Below the pieces are notes generated by a model. That model made no database searches. It saw nothing but the letters and a program-made list of their open reading frames with translations, and was not told the origin of the DNA. 8,437 nucleotides of DNA. It comes from an uncultured Candidatus Saccharibacteria bacterium. Lineage in GTDB: Bacteria > Patescibacteriota > Saccharimonadia > Saccharimonadales > Saccharimonadaceae. The first letter of the stretch is position 1; every line of letters begins with the position of its first letter. The stretch is taken from positions 1 through 8,437 of the forward strand of contig CALFQW010000117.1 of NCBI GenBank assembly GCA_937919305.1, written 5' to 3'. A program made the position numbers and the translations under genes. Shown one piece after another: positions 1 through 5,737 of this stretch.

Positions 1-141
1 ACTCTAAAATGACGTTTTCCTATAGTAAATCTCATCATTTGGCCTCAGAAATCGGCAAATTTTTCAACTGCGGCGCTAAGAGAAAACCCCTCAAAATTTG
101 GCCTCCGGCCAAATCGTCTAGTGAAAACCCCCCCTTGTCTC
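1..141. other. Repeat-bearing intergenic DNA at left edge
   Basis: No convincing gene lies here. A plus-strand frame is open from the left edge to the TAG at 171-173 (ATG at 9, 54 codons), but its product is low-complexity and runs into the G/C-tract repeats, so I do not call it. The 10-mer ATTTGGCCTC occurs twice (37-46 and 96-105), and the second copy begins a perfect 8-bp inverted repeat (ATTTGGCC, 3-nt loop, GGCCAAAT, 96-114). A second near-repeat, GAGAAAACCCC / GTGAAAACCCC, sits at about 80 and 121. This looks like repetitive extragenic sequence rather than coding sequence. Confidence 0.5.
96..114. repeat. Perfect short inverted repeat
   Basis: ATTTGGCC and GGCCAAAT pair over 8 bp around a 3-nt TCC loop. 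No T-run follows on either strand, so it is not a clear terminator. It shares its left arm and the next two bases with 37-46, which suggests a small dispersed repeat element. Confidence 0.6.
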
Positions 142-168
142 TCAGGGGGTCCCCAACAAGGGGGGGTT
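126..168 (-). terminator. Probable rho-independent terminator, leftward
   Basis: The arms 126-138 (AA, seven C, TTGT) and 156-168 (ACAA, seven G, TT) are perfectly complementary over 13 bp around a 17-nt loop. Read on the minus strand, the stem ends in TTTT (127-124), the layout of an intrinsic terminator for leftward transcription. No T-run follows on the plus strand. It would close the transcript of the 70-codon ORF and possibly trhO-def upstream of it. The stop codon of that ORF (142-144) lies inside the loop, which is unusual. Confidence 0.55.
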
Positions 169-354
169 ACTAGAAGGGGGGGTTACTCGGATTACAACTG
201 ATGGGTAATACCGATAGGTAGCATTGCCAGAGACGCGCCGAACAATCATTGAGATCCCGCCGCCACACTGGTGATGATATTCCCTTTGTGAATAAGAAAT
301 TGTAATTGTTACAAATACTGTTAAACAGATTAGAAGGTATTTTTTCGTTATCAT
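142..354 (-). CDS. Hypothetical small secreted or membrane-anchored protein
   Basis: A 70-codon ORF of unrecognised family. The N terminus looks like a signal peptide or anchor: Lys-Lys at residues 4-5, then a hydrophobic stretch of about 15 residues (7-21), with no strong cleavage site. The remainder has one Cys beside a Gly triplet (CGGG, residues 30-33) and a Pro-rich C terminus translated from the G7/C7 repeats. In favour of a real gene: an extended -10 (TGGTATAAT) ends 8 nt before the ATG, the spacing seen at five other starts in this window, and a terminator-like hairpin follows. Against: the last ~18 codons are repeat DNA and the stop is in the hairpin loop. It could be a chance ORF. 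Confidence 0.4.
   Translation of the reverse strand: MITKKYLLICLTVFVTITISYSQREYHHQCGGGISMIVRRVSGNATYRYYPSVVIRVTPPSSNPPLLGTP
158..187. repeat. Tandem G7-tract direct repeat
   Basis: AA, seven G, TTACT (14 nt) occurs at 158-171 and identically at 174-187, a 16-bp period with a 2-nt AG linker. The first copy is also the right arm of the adjacent hairpin. Together with G5 at 145-149 this gives three plus-strand G-runs in under 40 nt, compatible with G-quadruplex formation and with slippage. Confidence 0.8.
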
Positions 355-362
355 TATTGTTG

Positions 363-371
363 ATTATACCA
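363..371 (-). promoter_or_regulatory. Extended -10 promoter for the 70-codon ORF
   Basis: On the minus strand TGG-TATAAT occupies 371-363, a full TGn extended -10 with a consensus hexamer. Eight nt separate it from the ATG at 354, so transcription would begin at or within a base or two of the start codon. A -35 is poor (TTTAGC, 390-385, 16-bp spacer). Confidence 0.6.
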
Positions 372-409
372 GAGGACGTAATAGGCTAAATTATGTTTAT
401 CGGGTGACG

Positions 410-1231
410 TCACTCGGCGCTTTTATTCATCACAACTCTACGCCTATACTCACTAGCAAGCATAAAGGTCGTTGGATCTTGAACTTTATCGACGAAAAGT
501 ACACCATCGGTATGATCGGCTTCATGCTGAAACACATGCGCAACAAAACCATCGAGTTCTTCTGCGTGCTTCTTGGCATGTTCATCAGTCCACTCAGCCC
601 TCACTCTCTCGTAGCGCATTGCTTGGGCAAACATAACTTCATCGCTAAGCCCCGCACTCTGGCACCCCTCCCACATTGACACAGGCTCTCCGATACCTTC
701 ATATGATGGGTTTATTATGACCTGCTCGAACGGCTCCAGGTTGGGTCTATTTGGTGTTGGCTTGATACCTATGACACTGAGTGCCACAGGCACCCCGACC
801 TGACTAGCCGCCAATCCAACGCCTGCTTTCTTCATCTTATTGGTATAACGTATATCTTTGATGAGCTGAGCTATCTCTGTAGACAAGATCTCTTCACTAG
901 ATAGGAGTCTCGTCTTTTCTCTGAGCACGGGATCGCCAAACACCCTTCGATCAAGTATCCTACCCTGTTCTGGATCTATGCCTAGCTCTTGGTATCGTGG
1001 TACCTGGACGCCATCGACTGCAACAGTACCCAGGAACTCTCCAGCCTTTCTTGACCACTTGGTGCCATCTGGTGACTCGTACATCACTACTGGCTCTTCG
1101 GTCTCCTCATCATGACCCGTAGCTAGAATCGTATAATTATCGCCATTTTTATGCCGGTATATCGCGCCATCCCGAGGCCTTGCGAGGCCATCCCACATAG
1201 CTTCTAGTTCGCTCGGACTATTATGTGCCAT
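410..1231 (-). CDS. def: Peptide deformylase with N-terminal DUF1653 domain
   Basis: Removes the formyl group from the N-terminal Met of nascent proteins (cytosol, at the ribosome). From ATG 1231 it is 273 residues. Residues 22-80 match DUF1653 (IYRHKNGDNYTIL, VVMYES, W59, F66, VPRY at the end). The deformylase spans about 92-270: motif 1 GVGLAASQ (137-144), motif 2 EGCQS (188-192) and motif 3 HEADH (236-240). These give metal ligands C190, H236 and H240 and catalytic E237. The usual Leu of EGCLS is Gln here. Typical bacterial PDFs are 150-200 residues, so the extra length is the DUF1653 part. The start is chosen because ATG overlaps the trhO stop as TAATG; an upstream in-frame TTG at 1273 would overlap trhO by 43 nt. 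No clear SD is seen, so translational coupling is likely. The DUF1653 function is unknown. Confidence 0.9.
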   Translation of the reverse strand: MAHNSPSELEAMWDGLARPRDGAIYRHKNGDNYTILATGHDEETEEPVVMYESPDGTKWSRKAGEFLGTVAVDGVQVPRYQELGIDPEQGRILDRRVFGDPVLREKTRLLSSEEILSTEIAQLIKDIRYTNKMKKAGVGLAASQVGVPVALSVIGIKPTPNRPNLEPFEQVIINPSYEGIGEPVSMWEGCQSAGLSDEVMFAQAMRYERVRAEWTDEHAKKHAEELDGFVAHVFQHEADHTDGVLFVDKVQDPTTFMLASEYRRRVVMNKSAE

Positions 1232-2142
1232 TACTGAGCAGCTTTCGTCTTCGCTTGGTCGGCTTTTCGACAATCTTCGGTATGAAAAAGTAGCTGCGTA
1301 TCAGCTGTACAGCTCTCACATATCAAAACGAGATCGTTACATTCTGTATGCGCACAATTCTCAAAGTTACTTGTCTTTCCTGAGCAATGCGTGCAGACTC
1401 CGATAGTTTTCGCACGATCTGAAAACCTCACTGTCATACGATCATCGAAAACGCGCAGCGCTCCCTCCCATAGCCCATCATCACCGTAACTCTCACCGTA
1501 CTTTACGATACCGCCATCTATCTGATAAACATCCTTAAATCCACGCTTCTTCATCATAGAGCTGATAACCTCGCACCGTATGCCGCCAGTGCAATAGGTA
1601 ATCACTTTTTTATCTTTGATATCGTTGTACTTATCACTTTCCAGCTCGGCTATGAAATCTCTTGATGTATTTGTATTCGGAACAACCGCATTTTTGAAAC
1701 GACCGATACTTGCCTCATGCGCATTTCGGCCATCAAAGAAAATCACGTCATCACCATACTGCTCAACAAGCTCATGTACTTGCTTTGGTTTTAAGTGCTT
1801 CCCGCCGCCCACAACACCGTCCGCATTTACATCGAACTCGTCTTCAGAGTTTTGAAAACCAACGAGTTCTCGGCGGACCTTTACGCTCATGCGAGGAAAA
1901 TCTTCGCGACTACCGATGCTCCATTTGAACACCATTCCCTTGAAACCTTCGAACTTCTTTGTCTCTTTGATGTAACGTTTCAGGTCATCAATATCACCGC
2001 CCACTGTGCCGTTTATACCATCATTGCTGACAAGTATTCTACCGCGCAGACTTAAAGAGTCAGTCAGTGTTTTTTGCCATAACATCACCGTATGTGGGTC
2101 TGCTATAGGGGTGAATTTGTAGTAGAGCAATATTTTTTGCAT
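1231..2142 (-). CDS. trhO: tRNA uridine-34 hydroxylase, rhodanese-domain TrhO (YceA/UPF0176)
   Basis: TrhO enzymes hydroxylate U34 of certain tRNAs (ho5U), the precursor of cmo5U/mo5U wobble modifications. From Met at 2142 it is 303 residues, close to the family norm. The N-terminal domain carries KFTPIADP and GRILVSNDGINGTVGG; the rhodanese domain (about 125-220) has the active loop CTGGIRCE with C184 and C190, followed by YQIDGGIVKYGE and FDDRM. A C-terminal Cys cluster (C250, C253, C263, C268, C275, C278, C291) matches the family's putative metal-binding tail. An in-frame ATG at 2151 is possible, but it lies inside the -10 region; the ATG at 2142 is 7 nt after an extended -10 and is preferred. 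It is the first gene of an operon with def. Confidence 0.92.
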   Translation of the reverse strand: MQKILLYYKFTPIADPHTVMLWQKTLTDSLSLRGRILVSNDGINGTVGGDIDDLKRYIKETKKFEGFKGMVFKWSIGSREDFPRMSVKVRRELVGFQNSEDEFDVNADGVVGGGKHLKPKQVHELVEQYGDDVIFFDGRNAHEASIGRFKNAVVPNTNTSRDFIAELESDKYNDIKDKKVITYCTGGIRCEVISSMMKKRGFKDVYQIDGGIVKYGESYGDDGLWEGALRVFDDRMTVRFSDRAKTIGVCTHCSGKTSNFENCAHTECNDLVLICESCTADTQLLFHTEDCRKADQAKTKAAQ

Positions 2143-2149
2143 ATCGTAC

Positions 2150-2163
2150 ATAATAGCATATCA
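2150..2163 (-). promoter_or_regulatory. Extended -10 promoter(s) for trhO-def
   Basis: Minus-strand TGC-TATTAT (2158-2150) ends 7 nt before ATG 2142. An overlapping TGA-TATGCT (2163-2155) is a second possible extended -10. No good -35 is visible. Either would give a leaderless or nearly leaderless trhO mRNA. Confidence 0.5.
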
Positions 2164-2196
2164 ACAGAGGTCGAAGGAACCGAATGGTTGTATTTC

Positions 2197-2205
2197 TGTT
2201 ATGCT
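2197..2205 (+). promoter_or_regulatory. Extended -10 promoter for the DoxX-like gene
   Basis: TGT-TATGCT ends 7 nt before ATG 2213. An earlier in-frame ATG at 2201 lies inside this hexamer, so it cannot be translated from this transcript. The -35 is weak. Confidence 0.55.
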
Positions 2206-2212
2206 TAGCAAT

Positions 2213-2668
2213 ATGAATACACTCATTAAGTTTGATACCTGGTTTATTCGATTTGCAAAGCGTCACTACACCTGGCTAGCCCGTATCTCACTTGCGATTA
2301 TCTTCTTCTATTTTGGTGCGCTAAAGCTAGCAGGATTCAGCCCGGCAGATGAACTGGCGATCGGGTTTGCTGAGAAAATGGGTGTCGGTATGTACGCAGA
2401 AGGGCTCTACTTAGCAGTAGCGGTTGTTGAGTGTATTATCGGTTTACTTATACTCTTTCCTGCGATGACGCGAATTGCACTGTTTATCATGATCATACAT
2501 ATGATAATAGTCAGTGCTCCTCTCGTGCTCTATCCTGAGGTGACTTGGGCCATGTGGTTCGTACCTAGTCTTGAAGGACAGTACATCATTAAAAACAGCG
2601 CGCTTGTCGCCCTAGCACTAGGTCTTGTTGCTGCCACCAGACCGCTCCAGAAACGTGCTAGAAATTGA
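2213..2668 (+). CDS. DoxX-like four-helix membrane protein
   Basis: From ATG 2213 the protein has 151 residues with four predicted membrane segments: about 21-41 (ARISLAIIFFYFGALKLAG), 64-82, 86-106 and 125-141. The first helix and the late EGQYIIKNSALVALAL stretch (121-136) resemble the DoxX/DUF417 group of small integral membrane proteins, often tied to redox or membrane homeostasis, though no reaction is established for most members. E73 and H96 are charged or polar residues within helices. The tail is basic (KRARN). The gene is divergent from trhO, with only 70 nt between starts. Its TGA stop (2666-2668) is embedded in the -35 of the next gene. The family call is fairly sure; the function is not. 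Confidence 0.75.
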   Translation: MNTLIKFDTWFIRFAKRHYTWLARISLAIIFFYFGALKLAGFSPADELAIGFAEKMGVGMYAEGLYLAVAVVECIIGLLILFPAMTRIALFIMIIHMIIVSAPLVLYPEVTWAMWFVPSLEGQYIIKNSALVALALGLVAATRPLQKRARN

Positions 2669-2693
2669 CAAAATAGTTCATATTTGCTATAAT
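2665..2693 (+). promoter_or_regulatory. Consensus sigma-70 promoter for the 81-residue gene
   Basis: TTGACA (2665-2670), exactly 17 nt spacer, TATAAT (2688-2693), with an additional TGC extended -10 element at 2685-2687. This is a perfect housekeeping promoter. It ends 8 nt before ATG 2702, so the mRNA should be leaderless. The -35 overlaps the stop codon of the upstream gene. Confidence 0.85.
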
Positions 2694-2701
2694 TATGAAT
2701 T

Positions 2702-2947
2702 ATGGCAAAATCACCAGAAGGCAGTCAACCAAACCCAAACCTCGGTGAACGAGCATTTCGTTTTGACGCCCGTCTAGGCCGTGCTGTTGGTTTTACGGCT
2801 CTCATTGCTGCAACGGGTGGAGCTTTCCTCGGAGCGGCGTCATTTGCAGGTGGTGCAGCTCTGGTGGCGGGTGGTAGCTTCTTCGGAGCAGAGGTTAGTG
2901 ATCGTATTGCCAACAGCTTCAAAAAGAAAAGTAATCACATATACTAG
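2702..2947 (+). CDS. Hypothetical small Gly/Ala-rich membrane protein
   Basis: 81 residues, no family recognised. A polar N terminus (1-27) with basic residues R17, R20, R24 and R27 leads into a hydrophobic Gly/Ala-rich segment (28-63) with repeated GG pairs (39-40, 50-51, 57-58), resembling a glycine-zipper helix or a short helical hairpin. It ends in a Lys-rich tail (KKK at 74-76). There is no cleavable signal peptide. The best promoter in the window precedes it, so it is probably well expressed. It lies 114 nt upstream of an ABC exporter on the same strand. It could be a structural membrane peptide or, more speculatively, an exported peptide; nothing in the sequence decides this. Confidence 0.65.
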   Translation: MAKSPEGSQPNPNLGERAFRFDARLGRAVGFTALIAATGGAFLGAASFAGGAALVAGGSFFGAEVSDRIANSFKKKSNHIY

Positions 2948-2957
2948 TTCACACTAT

Positions 2958-2978
2958 GTTCGCGACGGTTTTGCGAAC
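2958..2978. repeat. Inverted repeat between the small protein gene and the exporter
   Basis: GTTCGC and GCGAAC pair over 6 bp (7 counting a G-T pair) around a 9-nt loop, 10 nt after the upstream stop codon. No T-run follows, so it is a poor terminator. It could be an mRNA 3' stabilising stem or a protein-binding site upstream of the exporter. Confidence 0.45.
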
Positions 2979-2993
2979 CACTACTCGCAGACG

Positions 2994-3022
2994 TTAGGAC
3001 GCGCCCAACCACTAGCGATAAT
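2994..3022 (+). promoter_or_regulatory. Possible weak promoter for the ABC exporter
   Basis: TTAGGA (2994-2999), a 17-nt spacer and GATAAT (3017-3022) would give a leader of about 32 nt that contains the SD. TATATA-type sequence at 3040-3046 is an alternative -10. The exporter could instead be read through from the strong promoter at 2665. Confidence 0.3.
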
Positions 3023-3045
3023 CACCAGAACTCATTACTATATAT

Positions 3046-3051
3046 AAGGAG
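3046..3051 (+). promoter_or_regulatory. Shine-Dalgarno deciding the exporter start
   Basis: AAGGAG is 10 nt before ATG 3062 and only 4 nt before the in-frame TTG 3056. Spacing and codon preference favour the ATG. Confidence 0.7.
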
Positions 3052-3061
3052 ATTATTGCCT

Positions 3062-4837
3062 ATGGCAAAACAGCAAAATCAAAAAGCACTTCTCGTCAAA
3101 GAATCTATCCAGCTCTACTGGCAGCAAGTAAAACGCTACAAAGTTGGTTTCTTTGTGATGGTGATCGCCATCCCGATATCTGGCCTACTCCTCAACACAA
3201 TAGTCCCCTACCTTCTATCGCAGGTTATCGGAGAGATCGCAAATAAAAACACAGATCTCATATACGAACTACTGGTGTACGCAGGCGTAGCTGGCCTTGC
3301 TGGTGTCGTATTTAACTTGATCGGCTTTCAAGTCGCTGCTCGCCATGAATCAAAGGTAAGAACAGCTCTTGCCAACGATGCACTCGAATCGCTACTCGAA
3401 AAAGATAGGTCGTTCTTTGGCAATCAACGAATCGGTGCTCTAACTGGAAAGTTTATCGACTACATAAACGGTCATGTTCGACTGCAAGAGCTATTTGTAT
3501 TCAGTACTTTGAGTTTCGGTGTGAACCTTATCATCGGGGTGACACTGATTGCACTTCAAGCACCATATGTTGCATTGCTGGTGCTCGGTCTACTCGTTTT
3601 CTTGTCCATTCAGATACGATTTTCACGCAAATTACGTGAGCCGATTCGTGCGGAGCGAAAACGGCTCGTAGCAGAAGCGAACGGTCTCGCCGCAGACGTT
3701 ATCGGCAATAGTGTTGCCGTCCAAACTTTCGCACAAGAAAAACAGGAAGCCGGCAGCCTCGCAAAGATCAACGAGCTTTACCGAAAAGCGTATGTAAAAG
3801 ACTTCTCATGGATGAGCATCGAAGGTACCGGACGGCATCTTTTGCTGCAAATCACACAGCTAGTAGTTGTCGCTATACTTGTAGGCCTCGTGATCAACGG
3901 GGAGCTAGACCTGGCTATCGGGGTATTTGTATTTGCATATCTCCAGCGACTGTCCGGTCATCTATTTGCTCTCGGTGAGATCATTAACGGTTTTGATGCT
4001 GTATTCCTACAGTCAACGCCAATGGCTGAAATACTCCTCGAAAAGCCTCGCATAAATGACGCACCAAATGCAAAGGACATCATCATAAAAGACGGGCATA
4101 TCCAGTTCGACGCCATCGACTATGCCTACCACGATAATAAGCACGAAACCGTCCTGCATCATCTATCGCTCGATATACTCTCGGGCCAAAAGATTGGTCT
4201 GGTTGGTTTGTCGGGTGCCGGCAAGACTACACTCGCCCAGTTGTTATTACGATTTGACGATGTGACGAAAGGTTCTATCAACATCGACGGTCAGAGCATC
4301 CACAACGTAACTCAATCAAGTCTTCGGCGAGCTATCGCATATGTTCCACAAGAACCCCTACTCTTCCATCGAAGCCTTAGGGAGAACATCGCCTATGCAG
4401 ATCCTGATGCAAATGATGAGCAAGTTATTGCTGCCGCAAAACGTGCCCACGCTTGGGAGTTTATAGATAAAATGCCGAACAAGCTTGATACGGTCGTTGG
4501 GGAGCGAGGCGTCAAACTATCTGGTGGTCAAAGGCAGCGTATTGCCATAGCTCGAGCAATCCTCAAGAATGCGCCAATTCTCGTCCTCGACGAAGCAACC
4601 AGCGCACTCGATAGCGAGAGCGAAAAGCTAATTCAGGCTAGCCTCGATGAGCTGATGAAGGGTAGGACGAGTATCGTGATCGCCCATCGTCTCAGCACAA
4701 TAGCGAAGCTTGATCGCATCATCGTGCTCGACAATGGCCGAATCGTTGAAGACGGTCCGCATGCAACGTTGCTCAAAAAGGACGGTATCTATGCCAACCT
4801 TTGGTCACATCAGAGTGGAGGATTTATAGAAGAGTAG
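3062..4837 (+). CDS. ABC exporter half-transporter (fused TMD-NBD, MsbA/MdlB type)
   Basis: A 591-residue type IV ABC half-transporter that would dimerise and use ATP to export a lipid, drug or peptide from the membrane. The membrane domain spans about 1-320 with six likely helices (near 28-50, 67-90, 146-168, 169-188, 261-282, 285-305). The nucleotide-binding domain has every motif: Walker A GLSGAGKTT (K388), Q-loop YVPQEP, signature LSGGQ (486-490), Walker B ILVLDEAT (D510), catalytic Glu following, and the switch H542 in IAHRLST. There is no N-terminal C39 peptidase domain, so it would not itself cleave a double-glycine leader. Length is normal for the family. The gene is preceded by a small Gly-rich protein and ends at a strong terminator. 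No second half-transporter is adjacent, so a homodimer is likely. The substrate cannot be told from sequence. Confidence 0.93.
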   Translation: MAKQQNQKALLVKESIQLYWQQVKRYKVGFFVMVIAIPISGLLLNTIVPYLLSQVIGEIANKNTDLIYELLVYAGVAGLAGVVFNLIGFQVAARHESKVRTALANDALESLLEKDRSFFGNQRIGALTGKFIDYINGHVRLQELFVFSTLSFGVNLIIGVTLIALQAPYVALLVLGLLVFLSIQIRFSRKLREPIRAERKRLVAEANGLAADVIGNSVAVQTFAQEKQEAGSLAKINELYRKAYVKDFSWMSIEGTGRHLLLQITQLVVVAILVGLVINGELDLAIGVFVFAYLQRLSGHLFALGEIINGFDAVFLQSTPMAEILLEKPRINDAPNAKDIIIKDGHIQFDAIDYAYHDNKHETVLHHLSLDILSGQKIGLVGLSGAGKTTLAQLLLRFDDVTKGSINIDGQSIHNVTQSSLRRAIAYVPQEPLLFHRSLRENIAYADPDANDEQVIAAAKRAHAWEFIDKMPNKLDTVVGERGVKLSGGQRQRIAIARAILKNAPILVLDEATSALDSESEKLIQASLDELMKGRTSIVIAHRLSTIAKLDRIIVLDNGRIVEDGPHATLLKKDGIYANLWSHQSGGFIEE

Positions 4838-4846
4838 TTATATATA

Positions 4847-4879
4847 AAAACAGGACGTCACGTTGTGGCGTCCTGTTTT
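4847..4879. terminator. Bidirectional rho-independent terminator
   Basis: Perfect 11-bp arms AAAACAGGACG (4847-4857) and CGTCCTGTTTT (4869-4879) extend by three more pairs (one G-T) to a 14-bp stem with a 5-nt CGTTG loop. T-runs are present on both strands. It sits 9 nt past the exporter stop and 20 nt past the bL25 stop, so it ends both convergent transcripts. Confidence 0.92.
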
Positions 4880-4899
4880 ACTCATATTATATGATCCGA

Positions 4900-5637
4900 C
4901 TAGTCGTCTTTTGACTCATCGGTTGTCTCTGTCTCACCTTCTGCTTCATCTGATTCTTCGCCATTTTCAGCTGGAACGTCTGACTCGTCTTCGTCGTCAC
5001 CTGCCGCTGCTTCGTTTGCAGCTTGTAGTGCAGCTGGCTCCCAGACGCTTGCAACCATTTGATCGGTGACGCTTGGACGTTCTTCATCCTCTTCGTCATG
5101 ATGATGGCCGTCATCGTGCAGAACAAACTCAACACCTTCAGGAAGTTTTGCATCACCAAGAGTGAGTTTTTCACCCGCTTCCTTCAGCTCAACTGTTGAT
5201 ATTTCAACTGCATCAGGAAGATCCATAGGTAGCGCACGAACTTCAACCTTATCAAGTGCTTGCAGTATGATCAGCCCGGCTTTTTCCGCCTCACTCTCGC
5301 CTTCGCCCGTCAAACGAACTGGTACCTCAGCAACAACTGGGTCTGTCGCCTTCACCGCGTGGAACGATACATGGCTTAGCTCGTTTCGAGTCGGGTCGAT
5401 TTCAGCTTCTTTGATCATAGCGATACGCTTTTTACCGTCTATATCGAGATGAACCGGTGCGTGAGTACCTGCTTGCTTGTACGCTTTTGCGACAACATTA
5501 TACTCAGCCTGCACTGATACAGGATCCATACCTGGACCATATACAACGCCAGGCAGCTGACCTTCACTACGGAGTTTTTTTACTTTTTTTCCGTGAACAT
5601 CACGTTTTGCTAGCTTGAGATTTATCTTGTCTCCCAT
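4900..5637 (-). CDS. rplY: Ribosomal protein bL25, long Ctc/TL5 form, with acidic tail
   Basis: bL25 binds 5S rRNA in the large subunit; long forms are called Ctc or TL5. The 245-residue product has the N-terminal 5S-binding domain (about 1-92; GKKVKKLRSEGQLPGVVYGPG near 16-36 and IDPTRNELSHVSFHAV) and the C-terminal beta domain (about 95-175; VPVRLTGEGESEAEKAGL, VEVRALPMDLPDAVEI). Beyond this come a His/acid block at 174-186 (HDDGHHHDEEDEE) and a very acidic tail at 213-245 (18 of 33 residues Asp or Glu). Long forms are usually about 180-220 residues, so the tail accounts for the excess. The start has an AGGAG SD 7 nt upstream (5649-5645) and a leader of about 40 nt. Monocistronic, closed by the shared terminator. 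Confidence 0.93.
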   Translation of the reverse strand: MGDKINLKLAKRDVHGKKVKKLRSEGQLPGVVYGPGMDPVSVQAEYNVVAKAYKQAGTHAPVHLDIDGKKRIAMIKEAEIDPTRNELSHVSFHAVKATDPVVAEVPVRLTGEGESEAEKAGLIILQALDKVEVRALPMDLPDAVEISTVELKEAGEKLTLGDAKLPEGVEFVLHDDGHHHDEEDEERPSVTDQMVASVWEPAALQAANEAAAGDDEDESDVPAENGEESDEAEGETETTDESKDD

Positions 5638-5686
5638 CTCTCTTCTCCTTTCATGAGAATACTTTTACGGAGTTATTAACCAACAC

Positions 5687-5695
5687 ATCATACCA
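5687..5695 (-). promoter_or_regulatory. Extended -10 promoter for bL25
   Basis: Minus-strand TGG-TATGAT (5695-5687) predicts transcription from about 5680, giving a leader of about 43 nt with an SD. The -35 is poor. It lies back to back with the promoter at 5720-5728. Confidence 0.5.
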
Positions 5696-5719
5696 GAAAA
5701 CGTTGCTTTTTACTAGAGG

Positions 5720-5728
5720 TGCTATACT
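5720..5728 (+). promoter_or_regulatory. Extended -10 promoter for the YqaA/VTT gene
   Basis: TGC-TATACT ends 9 nt before ATG 5738, so the transcript is nearly leaderless. No SD precedes the ATG, which supports leaderless initiation. Confidence 0.6.
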
Positions 5729-5737
5729 AATCCCGTT

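Noticed and set aside
404..413. GTGACGTCAC palindrome over the def stop codon, with GACGTCAC again at 4854-4861
   Set aside because: A 10-bp palindrome spanning a stop codon can arise by chance, and the second copy is part of the terminator stem. No regulator logic fits.
404..679. Plus-strand ORF opposite the deformylase gene
   Set aside because: Shadow of def: the minus frame has clear deformylase motifs. The shorter plus-strand ORFs opposite trhO (1616-2055), bL25 (5162-5452) and the right-hand cluster (7272-7493, 7560-7790, 8038-8402) were rejected for the same reason.
1231..1273. TTG start giving def 14 extra residues
   Set aside because: It would overlap trhO by 43 nt and use a rare start codon; the TAATG-coupled ATG at 1231 is better and the extra residues are not part of DUF1653.
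2725..2922. Minus-strand 65-codon ORF opposite the small Gly-rich gene
   Set aside because: Its Pro/Ala/Arg-rich product is the complement of the GGN/GCN codons of the plus-strand gene, which has the consensus promoter.
2948..3055. Possible small RNA or tRNA between the small gene and the exporter
   Set aside because: No cloverleaf, no CCA end and no promoter-terminator pair around it; only one short stem.
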